Shown here in pieces: positions 40,163 to 51,003 of a DNA stretch of 64,000 nt (positions within the stretch are counted from its first letter, which is position 1; every line of letters starts with the position of its first letter). The translations under genes and the position numbers were made by a program. The stretch comes from JAWWOL01 sp033851545 (lineage in GTDB: Bacteria > Actinomycetota > Actinomycetes > JAWWOL01), in NCBI GenBank assembly GCA_033851545.1, contig JAWWOO010000034.1, positions 1-64,000 on the forward strand. The letters run 5' to 3'. Below the pieces are notes generated by a model. That model ran no database searches, was not told where the DNA came from, and saw only the letters and a program-made list of their open reading frames with translations.

Positions 40163-41242
40163 TCAGCCTGCGGCCAGATCTCCGGCCAGGTCGCCGAGTG
40201 TGACGGTGACTGTCCGCTTGTCCGTTCCGGTTGGCGAGGTCACGATGACGGTGACCTGCTCGCCGGGGGTGTGCAGGGCGAGGGCATCTGCCAGGTCCTG
40301 GGTGGACGTGATGGTTGCGCTGCCGAGCTTGGTGATCACCTCACCGACGGCGAGATGGGCCTTGGCTGCCGGGCCGTTCGGAATCACGCTTGCGATGCCC
40401 GCACCGATGGGCTGGCCGTTGGCGCCATTGACCGTCTCGACCCTCACGCCGAGCGTCGCCCGGCCGGAGTTCGTCACCTTGCCGTGGGAGATCAACTGGT
40501 TGGCGATGTTGCGCGCCATGTTGCTGGCGATGGCGAAGCCGATCCCCGGCGCCGCGGAGCCCCCGCCCATCTGCGGGTCAACAGCGGCGAGAGTGGGGAT
40601 GCCGACGACCTCGCCGCTGAGGTTCACCAGCGCGCCACCACTGTTGCCCGGGTTGATCGCGGCGCTGGTCTGAATGGTGTCGGGAATCGTCGCCCCGGGG
40701 GATTCCGCGTCCTGCGGCTCGTTGACGATGCGCCCCAGCGCCGAGACGATCCCTTCGGTGACGCTGCCCGCCAGACCCAGCGGGTTCCCCACCGCCATCA
40801 CGATGTCACCGGTCCGCAGCGCTTTCGAATCACCGAAGGTGGCCGGGTGCAGGTTGGTGGCCCCGTTGATGCGGATGACGGCGAGGTCGTCCGGGGCGAA
40901 GGTGCCCACCAGCGTGGCCGCATGACTTGTGGTCGTGTTCGCCTGCCGGACCTGGAAGGTGTGGGACGTGCCGACGACGTGAGCGTTGGTCACGACGTCC
41001 CCTTGCGCGTCCATGATGACCCCCGAACCGAGACCGCTGGAGGTGAGGATCTCCACAACCGAGGGAAGGGTCTTCGAAACGGTGTCGGTGAAGGCAGCCT
41101 GCAACGCCAGGGCCGGGTTGGCTGTGCTCGTCGAGGACGGTGCGGCTGCTGGCGATCCGCCGTGGGTGCAGCCGGACAGCGCGGTGACGAGAAGCGCGGA
41201 CAGCGCGGTGGCGTACATGGGGAGTCGAGCGGCCCGGGTCAT
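40163..41242 (-). CDS. HtrA/DegP-like serine protease lipoprotein with PDZ domain
   Basis: 359-aa trypsin-like protease anchored outside the membrane: lipobox LSGC with Cys25. The catalytic triad is His88 (TNAHVV), Asp119 (PDDLAV) and Ser201 (NPGNSGGA). One PDZ domain follows (about 270-350), with GEVITKLG. It should degrade or refold damaged exported proteins. ATG 41242 has AAGGGAG upstream. It is divergent from hsp20 across 380 bases and likely belongs to the same stress response. Confidence 0.92.
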   Translation of the reverse strand: MTRAARLPMYATALSALLVTALSGCTHGGSPAAAPSSTSTANPALALQAAFTDTVSKTLPSVVEILTSSGLGSGVIMDAQGDVVTNAHVVGTSHTFQVRQANTTTSHAATLVGTFAPDDLAVIRINGATNLHPATFGDSKALRTGDIVMAVGNPLGLAGSVTEGIVSALGRIVNEPQDAESPGATIPDTIQTSAAINPGNSGGALVNLSGEVVGIPTLAAVDPQMGGGSAAPGIGFAIASNMARNIANQLISHGKVTNSGRATLGVRVETVNGANGQPIGAGIASVIPNGPAAKAHLAVGEVITKLGSATITSTQDLADALALHTPGEQVTVIVTSPTGTDKRTVTVTLGDLAGDLAAG

Positions 41243-41622
41243 CTGGGCTCCCTTCAGGGCAGCACAGCCAGTTGACTCCGGCGGCCGATCAGGGTCTTGA
41301 CCCCCAAGGTGCGACTTGTGCCCGTCCGAACTGTCCTGAGGGGACGAGTCGGTCGAACAAGCGGATCGCCCCCTCCTGGCGTTAACGCTCGCCAGGCCCA
41401 AGGGCGGCCCTCGCGCCCCCTCGGAAGGCCAGGCGTGCCACGAGGTCAGGGGCAGTGAACCAAATTCGACACCCCAGGGTGAGGCCACGCAGACCCCGAG
41501 ATGTGAAGGTGAGACGAGGCCCGGACGCGCCCTCCAACGCGAGGTCGTGAGGGTGAGGCCGGCTCCGTCCTTCCGGGCTGCAGCCAGAGATCGCCCACGA
41601 CGCTTGATCTTCGGAGGAAGTC
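41243..41622. other. Divergent regulatory gap between htrA-like gene and hsp20
   Basis: 380 bases without a gene. It holds GGGTCTTGACCC (41293-41304) and the inverted repeat at 41374-41395. I find no full HAIR (CTTGAGT-N7-ACTCAAG) or CIRCE element, so the regulator of the island is not obvious. GGAGGAAG just before 41623 is the hsp20 ribosome site. Confidence 0.6.
41374..41395. promoter_or_regulatory. Inverted repeat, candidate operator
   Basis: CCTGGCG (41374-41380) and CGCCAGG (41389-41395) are perfect arms; within them GCGTTAACGC (41378-41387) is itself a full palindrome. It lies midway between the two divergent stress genes. Confidence 0.5.
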
Positions 41623-42081
41623 ATGACACTGATGCGGTTCGACCCCTTCCGCGACCTCGACCGGCTCAACGAACGCGTGCTCACAGGGGCGATGCGCGCC
41701 ATGCCGACCGAGGCCTTTCGCCGGGGAGACGAGTTCTTCGTTCTCCTCGACGTTCCCGGCGTCGACCCCGGTGCGGTCCGCGTCACCGTCGAACGCAACG
41801 TGGTGAACGTCGAGGCCACCTTCACCTCGCCGCGCCAGGAGGGCGACGAACCGATCATCGACGAGCGACCGCACGGGCGCGCGACCCGCCAGTTCTTCCT
41901 CGGCGAGAACCTCGATGCCGCCAACCTGCGAGCCGACTACGACCGCGGGGTGCTGACGCTGACGATCCCGGTGGCCGAGCAGAGCAAGCCGCGCCAGGTC
42001 CAGATCGGATCGGGGTCGACACGGACCATCGACGTCAGCTCGCAGGACCAGCAGAAGGCCGAGCAGGCGGTCAACGCCTGA
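41623..42081 (+). CDS. Hsp20 small heat-shock protein
   Basis: 152-aa ATP-independent holdase. The alpha-crystallin domain (about residues 30-130) is evident from VLLDVPGVDPGAVRV-like sequence and the C-terminal GVLTLTIPVAE. It begins the island, 66 bases before dnaK. It would keep unfolding proteins in a state that DnaK and ClpB can rescue. Confidence 0.93.
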   Translation: MTLMRFDPFRDLDRLNERVLTGAMRAMPTEAFRRGDEFFVLLDVPGVDPGAVRVTVERNVVNVEATFTSPRQEGDEPIIDERPHGRATRQFFLGENLDAANLRADYDRGVLTLTIPVAEQSKPRQVQIGSGSTRTIDVSSQDQQKAEQAVNA

Positions 42082-42147
42082 GGATCGGCTGACTGCCGCT
42101 TCGCTTCCGGTCCTCATCACCTTTCGACACGCAGGAAAGAGGCTGTC

Positions 42148-44035
<1,888 letters not shown>

Positions 44036-44043
<8 letters not shown>

Positions 44044-44578
44044 TGCCGGTCAGGTCCAGTCGGACCCTGACACGCATCGTGCGCCCGAAACCGCCGCACC
44101 GGCTGAGGGCTCGGACGCGACGGCTGAGGCTGCGGGGGAGACCACCCAGGTCAAGGAAGAGCTGACAGAGGAACGGTGGCGACGCGCTCTCGCTGACCTG
44201 GACAACGCCCGCAAGCGGGCTACGCGCGAGCTCAGCCACGTCCGTGACAGTGAGCGAGCCTTGGTAGCAAGGCAGTTCCTTCCGGTGGTCGACAACCTCG
44301 AGCTCGCGTTGGCGCACGCCGATGATGCCCCCGGAGCTGTCATCGAAGGCATCCGCGCAGTCCGGGACCAGGCGGTCGCGGTGCTGGCCCGCCTCGGTTA
44401 TGAGCGGTTCGACAAGCCCGGTGTCCCGTTCGACCCCACCGTGCACGAGGTCGTCAGCGTCGTCGAGGACCCGAACGCCGAGCCGGGGACCGTGGTTCAG
44501 GTGCTGCGTCCCGGATACGGCGACGCCGAGCGGCAGCTGCGGCCGGCCGGTGTTGCAGTGTCCCGCCCGCGGAAGTGA
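44036..44578 (+). CDS. grpE: Nucleotide exchange factor GrpE
   Basis: Exchange factor that releases ADP from DnaK. An acidic disordered N-terminus leads into a coiled-coil helix (RRALADLDNARKRATREL) and the C-terminal beta domain with PFDPTVHEVV. GTG 44036 is chosen, overlapping dnaK by 8 bases; ATG 44006 and GTG 43988 are also in frame but would encode only a read-out of the dnaK tail. About 180 aa. Confidence 0.88.
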
Positions 44579-44584
44579 GCAGCG

Positions 44585-45532
44585 GTGGCACAGGACTACT
44601 ACGAGATGCTCGGCGTGGCCCGGAATGCCACCGCCGAGGAGTTGCAGCAGGCGTTTCGTAAGCTTGCGCGCCGCTACCACCCGGACGTCAACTCCGACCC
44701 GAGCGCCGTGGACCGGTTCAAGGAGATCAACGAGGCCTACCACGTGCTTGCCGATCCGGAGACCCGGGCGCGCTACGACCGCTTCGGGCCGGACTTTCGC
44801 CAGATCCCCGACGACGTCGCCGCCGGCGCCGGCGCGTCTCGTGCCTACCGCTCGGGGAACGTGGGGACGGGCGCCGGTCGCGTGCGTCGCGGCTCACCCG
44901 GCGGCGCGAGCATCAACATCGAGGACTTGTTCGGCGGTGGCATCGGCGGTTTCGAGGACATGTTCGGCTCGTGGCGCAGTGACGGGCCGATGCCCGGGGC
45001 CGATCAAGAGGCCGAGCTGACCCTGAGCGTTGAGCAGGCATTCGCGGGGGGCAAGCAGCGGGTGACGTTGTCCGGCCAGTCGGGACAGCGCAGCTACAAC
45101 GTCACGGTTCCAGCGGGAGTCACCGATGGGCAGCGCATCCGGCTCAGCGGCCAGGGTGGGGAGGGCAGCGCCGGGGGCGCCTCCGGTGACCTCTACCTGC
45201 GGGTGCGGATCGTGCCTGACGAGCGCTTCCGTGTCGAGGGCAGGGACATCCACGTGGATGCCCCGGTCGCGCCCTGGGAAGCCGCGCTCGGGGCGACCGT
45301 ACCGATCTCGACTCCCGGTGGCGAGGCGAAGGTGCATGTGCCCGCCGGCTCCTCCAGCGGGCGGCGGCTTCGCCTGGCCGGTCTCGGGATGCCGAACCCC
45401 CGAGGGAAGCCTGGGGACCTCTACGCCGAGATTCGCATCGTGGTGCCGCGCCGGCTGCACAAGCGGGAGAAGGAGCTGTTCGAGGAGCTGGCACGCGAGT
45501 CCCGCTTCGACCCCAGGAGCGTGAAGACATGA
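44585..45532 (+). CDS. DnaJ-family co-chaperone, CbpA type
   Basis: 315-aa J protein. The J domain (residues 4-68) has the HPD tripeptide in RRYHPDVN; a Gly-rich linker (FGGGIGGFEDMFG) and two C-terminal beta domains follow. The zinc-finger cysteines of classic DnaJ are missing, so it is type II, like CbpA. It starts with GTG 6 bases after grpE and overlaps the next gene by ATGA. Confidence 0.92.
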   Translation: MAQDYYEMLGVARNATAEELQQAFRKLARRYHPDVNSDPSAVDRFKEINEAYHVLADPETRARYDRFGPDFRQIPDDVAAGAGASRAYRSGNVGTGAGRVRRGSPGGASINIEDLFGGGIGGFEDMFGSWRSDGPMPGADQEAELTLSVEQAFAGGKQRVTLSGQSGQRSYNVTVPAGVTDGQRIRLSGQGGEGSAGGASGDLYLRVRIVPDERFRVEGRDIHVDAPVAPWEAALGATVPISTPGGEAKVHVPAGSSSGRRLRLAGLGMPNPRGKPGDLYAEIRIVVPRRLHKREKELFEELARESRFDPRSVKT

Positions 45533-45864
45533 GCGATCAGCGCGCACCCGGCCCGTACCAGTTGCTGGCCGTTCAGACGTCACCCCGGCTGAGCCTCGAC
45601 AGCTTCGCGGCCCGGGCCGGTCTGCATCCCGAGCTGGTCCGCCGGCTTGTCGCGCTGGGACTGATCCCCGCGACCCGCGACGGGGCGGGACAGCTGTGGT
45701 TCGTGCCTGCCGACCTGGCCATCGTGGGCCGCATCCGCCGGCTGCGCGCGGACCTGTCGCTCAACTACGCGGCGCTCGGCCTCGTGATGGACCTGCTCGA
45801 CCGTATTCGGCAACTCGAGAATGCCACCGCACCGGCAACACGGAGGCACCCGCCATGGATATGA
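45529..45864 (+). CDS. CbpM-like chaperone modulator / MerR-type small protein
   Basis: 111 aa. Residues 22-90 follow the CbpM/HspR-like MerR helical pattern (DSFAARAGLHPELVRRLVALG, then FVPADLAIVGRIRRLRADL). Where hspR lies in standard actinobacterial dnaK operons, this gene lies instead. CbpM proteins bind the J domain of CbpA and inhibit it; a DNA-binding role as in HspR remains possible. ATGA overlap with dnaJ; its end overlaps clpB by 10 bases. Confidence 0.75.
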   Translation: MSDQRAPGPYQLLAVQTSPRLSLDSFAARAGLHPELVRRLVALGLIPATRDGAGQLWFVPADLAIVGRIRRLRADLSLNYAALGLVMDLLDRIRQLENATAPATRRHPPWI

Positions 45865-48476
45865 ACCGACTCACCACGCGATCGCAAGAGGGCCTGCAGC
45901 ACGCCCAGGATCTCGCCACCCGGCTCGGCCATCCGGAGGTGGACGGCGAACATTTGCTGCTCGCCCTGCTCAGCGACGACGATGGGCTCGCGTCCCGGCT
46001 GCTCGAGCTGGCCGGCGTCGAGGTCGACGCCCTCCGCTCGGATCTGCAGGCCGATCTGGATCGCCGCCCCAAGGTCGCCGGCCAAGCGCGCGCGTCCGGA
46101 CAGATCTACGTGACCCAGGCGCTGAGTCGGTTGCTGGATTCGGCTGATCGCGAGGCACGCCGGCTGAAGGACGAGTACGTGTCGGTCGAGCACCTGCTGC
46201 TGGCCCTCGTCGAGCAGGGCGGCGGCGCAAGCCGGCGGTTGATCCAGCACGGCGCCACGCGGGATGCGTTGCTGGCCGCGCTGACCAAGGTTCGCGGCAA
46301 CCAGCGGGTGACGTCCGCATCACCGGAGGGGGCGTACGAGTCACTGCAGAAGTACGGCCGGGACCTGGTCGAGGAGGCGCGGGTCGGACGACTCGACCCG
46401 GTGATCGGGCGTGACGCAGAGATCCGCCGCGTGATCCAGATACTTTCACGGAAGACGAAGAACAACCCCGTGCTGATCGGTGATCCCGGCGTGGGAAAGA
46501 CAGCGATCGTCGAGGGACTGGCACAGCGGATCGTGAGCCGCGACATCCCGGAGGGCCTGCGCGACAAGACGGTGTTCTCCTTGGACATGGCGTCGCTGGT
46601 CGCCGGGGCGAAATATCGAGGTGAGTTCGAGGAGCGCCTTCAGGCGGTGCTGGCCGAGGTCAAGGCAGCTGAGGGCAGGATCCTGCTGTTCCTGGACGAG
46701 TTGCACACCGTGGTCGGCGCCGGGGCCTCCGAGGGCAGCATGGACGCGGGCAACATGCTCAAGCCGATGCTTGCCCGGGGTGAGCTGCACATGATCGGGG
46801 CTACGACCCTCGATGAGTACCGCAAGCACATTGAGGCGGACGCGGCGCTCGAACGGCGCTTCCAGCCGGTGCTGGTCGACGAGCCGTCGGTCGAGGACAG
46901 CATCTCGATCCTGCGTGGCCTGCGGGAGCGCCTCGAGATCTTTCACGGGGTCAAGATCCAGGACAACGCACTGGTCGCAGCCGCCACGCTGAGCCAGCGC
47001 TACATCGCCGACCGGTTCCTTCCCGACAAGGCCATCGATCTGGTGGATGAGGCCTCCGCGCGGCTGCGTACCGAGATCGACTCGATGCCGGCCGAGCTGG
47101 ACAGCCTCACCCGTCGGGTCATGCGCCTGGAGATCGAGGCCGCAGCCTTGGCGAAGGAGGACGACCCCGCCAGCAAGTCCCGGCTGGAGGAGCTGCGCAG
47201 GGAGCTCGTCGACCTGCGTTCCGAGGCTGATGCCAAGCGGGCCCAGTGGGACGCCGAACGGCAGGCGATCCGGCGGGTCCAAGAGCTGCGCAGCCAGCTG
47301 GAACAGCGGCGGCAGGAGGCGGAGGAGGCCGAGCGGCGCTACGACCTGAACCGTGCGGCTGAGCTTCGGTACGGAGAGATCGCCGAGCTCGAGCGGCGGC
47401 TCGCCGCGGAGGAACAGCAGCTGGCCGCGAAGCAGGGCGGCCATCGGATGCTGCGGGAGGTCGTCACGGAGGACGAGATCGCCGAGGTGGTCTCCTCGTG
47501 GACCGGGATCCCGATCAGCCGTCTCAAGGAGGGGGAGCGGCAGAAGGTGTTGCGCCTGGACGCCATCCTGCACGAGCGCGTCATCGGGCAGGACGAGGCC
47601 GTGCAGCTGGTGGCCGATGCGATGATCCGTGCCCGCTCGGGCATCAAGGACCCCAGACGCCCGATCGGGTCATTCATCTTCCTTGGCCCTACCGGGGTCG
47701 GCAAGACCGAGCTCGCGCGCACTTTGGCGTGGTCACTGTTCGACAGCACTCAGAACCTGGTCCGCATCGACATGAGCGAGTACCAGGAACGCCATACGGT
47801 CAGCCGGCTGGTCGGCGCACCGCCTGGCTATGTCGGGTACGAGGAAGGTGGGCAGCTCACCGAAGCAGTTCGCAGAAAGCCGTTCTCGGTGGTCCTGCTC
47901 GACGAGATCGAGAAAGCTCACCCCGATGTGTTCAACACCCTGTTGCAGGTATTGGACGACGGCCGGCTGACCGACGGCCAGGGCCGCACGGTCAGCTTCA
48001 GAAACACAGTGGTGATCATGACGTCCAACGTCGGGTCGCAGTACCTGCTCGATGCGGTTTCGCCCGACGGTGACATCAAGCCCGACGCTCGCGAGCTGGT
48101 GATGGGCGAGCTCCGTGCGCGTTTCCGCCCGGAGTTCCTCAACCGCGTCGACGAAATCGTCCTGTTCAAACCCCTCGTGCCCTCGGAGATCGAGCAGATC
48201 GTCGAGTTGATGCTCGAGGAGCTCCGCCAGCGCCTGATGGAGCGACGGGTCTCCCTCGAGGTCACCGAAGGGGCCAGGCACTTCATTGCGGAGCAGGGCT
48301 TCGATCCGGTGTACGGTGCCCGGCCGCTACGGCGATTCATCGCCCGCGAGGTCGAGACCCGCATCGGGCGGGCACTGCTCGCGGACGCGGTGCCCGAGGG
48401 TGCGATGCTCGCCATCGACGTGCGTGAGGGCCGGCTGGACGTCCGCTACACACCGGCCGCGGAGACGGCCGCGTGA
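45855..48476 (+). CDS. clpB: Disaggregase ClpB
   Basis: 873-aa Hsp100 ATPase that pulls proteins out of aggregates with DnaK. An N-domain (residues 1-145) is followed by AAA-1 with GDPGVGKT, a long coiled-coil middle domain (about 405-525), and AAA-2 with GPTGVGKT. The middle domain separates it from ClpA/ClpC. ATG 45855 follows GGAGG at 45842-45846. Coupled to the thioredoxin gene by GTGA. Confidence 0.95.
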   Translation: MDMNRLTTRSQEGLQHAQDLATRLGHPEVDGEHLLLALLSDDDGLASRLLELAGVEVDALRSDLQADLDRRPKVAGQARASGQIYVTQALSRLLDSADREARRLKDEYVSVEHLLLALVEQGGGASRRLIQHGATRDALLAALTKVRGNQRVTSASPEGAYESLQKYGRDLVEEARVGRLDPVIGRDAEIRRVIQILSRKTKNNPVLIGDPGVGKTAIVEGLAQRIVSRDIPEGLRDKTVFSLDMASLVAGAKYRGEFEERLQAVLAEVKAAEGRILLFLDELHTVVGAGASEGSMDAGNMLKPMLARGELHMIGATTLDEYRKHIEADAALERRFQPVLVDEPSVEDSISILRGLRERLEIFHGVKIQDNALVAAATLSQRYIADRFLPDKAIDLVDEASARLRTEIDSMPAELDSLTRRVMRLEIEAAALAKEDDPASKSRLEELRRELVDLRSEADAKRAQWDAERQAIRRVQELRSQLEQRRQEAEEAERRYDLNRAAELRYGEIAELERRLAAEEQQLAAKQGGHRMLREVVTEDEIAEVVSSWTGIPISRLKEGERQKVLRLDAILHERVIGQDEAVQLVADAMIRARSGIKDPRRPIGSFIFLGPTGVGKTELARTLAWSLFDSTQNLVRIDMSEYQERHTVSRLVGAPPGYVGYEEGGQLTEAVRRKPFSVVLLDEIEKAHPDVFNTLLQVLDDGRLTDGQGRTVSFRNTVVIMTSNVGSQYLLDAVSPDGDIKPDARELVMGELRARFRPEFLNRVDEIVLFKPLVPSEIEQIVELMLEELRQRLMERRVSLEVTEGARHFIAEQGFDPVYGARPLRRFIAREVETRIGRALLADAVPEGAMLAIDVREGRLDVRYTPAAETAA

Positions 48477-48931
48477 GCACCGCTCTGCTGTCGAACATCG
48501 TCACCTGTCCGAGCTGTGGGCGCCGCAACCGCGTGCCAGCCGTCGCCTCCGGCAGTCCGCGGTGCGGCAACTGCCATCACGCCCTGCCGTGGATCGCCAA
48601 CGCCGATGACACCACCTTCGCCGAGGTCGCCGAGAAGTCCCCCCGCATCGTGCTGGTCGACCTCTGGGCGACCTGGTGCGGGCCGTGCCGGATGGTGAGC
48701 CCCGCGCTGGAGACGGTGGCCACCGAGATGGCCGAACAACTCAAGCTCGTCAAGGTCGACGTGGACCAGTCTCCTGCTCTGGCACAGCGTTTCGAGGTCC
48801 AGGCCGTTCCCACCCTCCTCGTCATGCGGGACGGCCAGGTCGTCGGGCGTCAGTCCGGCGCGGCCCCGGTCGAGGCCCTGCGACGCTGGGTCCAGGAAGC
48901 CATCAAACAATCCGCGGGGAGCGGGTCATGA
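48473..48931 (+). CDS. Zinc-ribbon thioredoxin (TrxC/Trx2 type)
   Basis: 152-aa thioredoxin. The N-terminal zinc ribbon has Cys12, Cys15, Cys31 and Cys34; the active site WCGPC places the redox pair at Cys69 and Cys72; cis-Pro follows in AVPTLLV. E. coli TrxC with the same layout responds to oxidative stress. GTGA overlap with clpB ties it to the chaperone genes. Confidence 0.93.
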   Translation: MSTALLSNIVTCPSCGRRNRVPAVASGSPRCGNCHHALPWIANADDTTFAEVAEKSPRIVLVDLWATWCGPCRMVSPALETVATEMAEQLKLVKVDVDQSPALAQRFEVQAVPTLLVMRDGQVVGRQSGAAPVEALRRWVQEAIKQSAGSGS

Positions 48932-49254
48932 CCTCCAGGCATTTCTCGCAGCCGTTGTCACCGCGGCCGGGCGTCGCCTCGGCGGGTCCCGGAGCCGTCT
49001 ATCTCGATCCCCATCTCAGCTTGGTCCGCCCGGTCGTCCCGCAGACGACGCAGGGCTGTCAGGAATGCCTGCAGGTGGGTTCGCCGTGGGTGCATCTTCG
49101 ACTGTGCCTGACCTGCGGGCACGTCGGCTGTTGCGACTCGTCCCCCCTGCGCCACGCCCGGGCGCATGCCTTCGGGGTCGGTCATCCGATCGTGCGTTCG
49201 CTCGAGTCGGGAGAGGACTGGCGCTGGTGCTACGTCGATGAAACCTTCGTCTGA
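48928..49254 (+). CDS. UBP-type zinc finger protein
   Basis: 108 aa with the zf-UBP pattern: CQECLQ, CLTCGHVGCCDSS, then HARAHAFGVGHPI and WRWCYVDE. In eukaryotes this fold binds ubiquitin tails; in bacteria it accompanies redox or stress genes with unknown partners. ATGA overlap with the thioredoxin gene; the following reductase gene starts inside its last codons. Confidence 0.9.
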   Translation: MTSRHFSQPLSPRPGVASAGPGAVYLDPHLSLVRPVVPQTTQGCQECLQVGSPWVHLRLCLTCGHVGCCDSSPLRHARAHAFGVGHPIVRSLESGEDWRWCYVDETFV

Positions 49255-50932
49255 GCCTGGGGGCGACGCGGACGCCGGGCCGACTCCGCTGCCGGAGACG
49301 CCGGATCTGTACGGTGCCTATCCGCGGCTGAGCGAAGCACACCTGCAGGCCCTGCTCGCTCGGGGCGCCCGCCGGCCCACCCACGCAGGTGAGGTGCTGA
49401 TCCGCAAGGGTCAACGAGCCGACAGCTTCTACGTCCTGCTCAGCGGTCAAGCGGTCGTGGTGCACGACGAGGCGGGCGAAAACGCCATCATCCGTGTCCA
49501 CGGCCCTGGCCGCTTCCTCGGCGAGCTCAGCGTCATCACCGGTCAGGTGGAGTTCGTCACCACCCGGATGCACCTGCCGGGTGAGGTGCTTGTCGTGCCG
49601 GCCGGTCAACTCCGGGCTCTGGTCCTGCACGACCCTGATCTGAGCGACGTGATCATGCGTGCCTACTTCGCCCGGCGCGCCCTCCTCATCAAGGAGGGGG
49701 AGGGCGTCACCATCCTCGGTTCGCGCTACTCGCCGGACTCGCAGCGGCTTTGCGACTTCGCGGCCCGCAACCGGGTGCCGTACCGGTTCGTGGACCTGGA
49801 GCAGGACACGGCGGGGGAGTCGGTGCTGCGACAGCTCCAGATCCGTCCATCGCAAGCGCCCATCGTGCTCTGCGGGCCCGCGCTCGTGCTGCGCAATCCG
49901 AGCAACGCCGAGCTCGCGGACGCGCTCGGGCTGCGCCGTGCCATTGCCGGCCCCAAGCTGCACGACCTGGTGGTGGTCGGAGCAGGCCCCTCCGGGTTGG
50001 CCGCAGCGGTTTACGGAGCTTCGGAAGGATTGGAGACAGTCGTGCTCGACGCGATCGCCACCGGCGGGCAGGCGGCCACATCGTCGCGGATAGAGAACTA
50101 TCTCGGCTTTCCGGCCGGGATATCAGGCGCGGAGCTCGCGGAGCGGGCAGCCATTCAGGCGGACAAGTTCGGTGCCCGGGTCGTCGTGCCGGGCGAGGCG
50201 GTTGGGCTCGACCTCGGCGGCGGGCACCTCGTGGTGCGGCTCCAGGGTGGAGACGCCCTGGCCAGCAGGGCGGTCGTGATCGCCACCGGCGCGCGGTATA
50301 GCAAGCTTGCCGTTGAACGCCTCGCCGAGTTCGAGCCGACCAGCGTCTACTACGCCGCAACCCTGGTCGAGGCGAAGCGCTGCGGCACTGATCCTGTTGC
50401 CGTCGTGGGAGGAGGCAACTCCGCCGGTCAGGCCGCGCTGTTCCTGGCGCAGCACGTGGCCCAGGTCTACCTGATCGTTCGAGGCGAGGCACTGAGCAAG
50501 GACATGTCGCGCTACTTGGTCGAGCGGGTCGAGTCGGCATCGACCATCGACGTGCTCACCGACACTGAGGTACGAGAGCTCGTCGGCGACGGGACACTTC
50601 AGGCGGTCGTCGTGGAGAACAGCCGGACGAAGCAGCGGACGAGATTGCCGGCGCGCTCACTGTTCGTCTTCATCGGTGCCCAGCCCTGCACCAGCTGGCT
50701 GGTCGGGTCGGTGGCTCTGGACTCCGACGGCTTCGTTCTCACCGGTGCGGATGCAGGCAGCGCCTGCCACTCGGGCGAATTGAGGGAGCGGGATCCGCTG
50801 CCTTTGGAAACCAGTCGCCGCGGTATCTTCTGCGTCGGTGACGTCCGCAGTGGCTCGATCAAAAGGGTCGCCTCGGCCGTCGGAGAAGGGGCGATGGCCG
50901 TGCGGTTCGTCCATGAACGACTTCAGGTGTAA
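49238..50932 (+). CDS. cNMP-binding-domain / thioredoxin-reductase-like FAD protein
   Basis: 564 aa in three parts. Residues 20-150 form a cyclic-nucleotide-binding fold (FLGELSVITG), but the phosphate-binding Arg motif is not clear. Residues 155-230 resemble a glutaredoxin-like fold with SPDSQRL in place of the redox Cys pair. Residues 240-555 are a FAD/NAD(P) reductase with VVGAGPSGLAAAVYG, VVGGGNSAGQAALFL and GIFCVGDVR. The CxxC disulfide of true thioredoxin reductase is replaced by AATLVEAKRC. It probably does not reduce thioredoxin in the usual way. ATG 49238 overlaps the zinc-finger gene by 17 bases. Confidence 0.85.
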   Translation: MKPSSEPGGDADAGPTPLPETPDLYGAYPRLSEAHLQALLARGARRPTHAGEVLIRKGQRADSFYVLLSGQAVVVHDEAGENAIIRVHGPGRFLGELSVITGQVEFVTTRMHLPGEVLVVPAGQLRALVLHDPDLSDVIMRAYFARRALLIKEGEGVTILGSRYSPDSQRLCDFAARNRVPYRFVDLEQDTAGESVLRQLQIRPSQAPIVLCGPALVLRNPSNAELADALGLRRAIAGPKLHDLVVVGAGPSGLAAAVYGASEGLETVVLDAIATGGQAATSSRIENYLGFPAGISGAELAERAAIQADKFGARVVVPGEAVGLDLGGGHLVVRLQGGDALASRAVVIATGARYSKLAVERLAEFEPTSVYYAATLVEAKRCGTDPVAVVGGGNSAGQAALFLAQHVAQVYLIVRGEALSKDMSRYLVERVESASTIDVLTDTEVRELVGDGTLQAVVVENSRTKQRTRLPARSLFVFIGAQPCTSWLVGSVALDSDGFVLTGADAGSACHSGELRERDPLPLETSRRGIFCVGDVRSGSIKRVASAVGEGAMAVRFVHERLQV

Positions 50933-51003
50933 CCACGCACGCACGGTCGTCGGGCCCGCGTCCCACCTCCGTCATGATTGACCGTGTCTGCGGCTCGTCG
51001 CTT

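Noticed and set aside
41243..41622. HAIR or CIRCE heat-shock operators upstream of hsp20
   Set aside because: Only fragments such as CTTGA are present; neither the paired arms nor the spacing fit.
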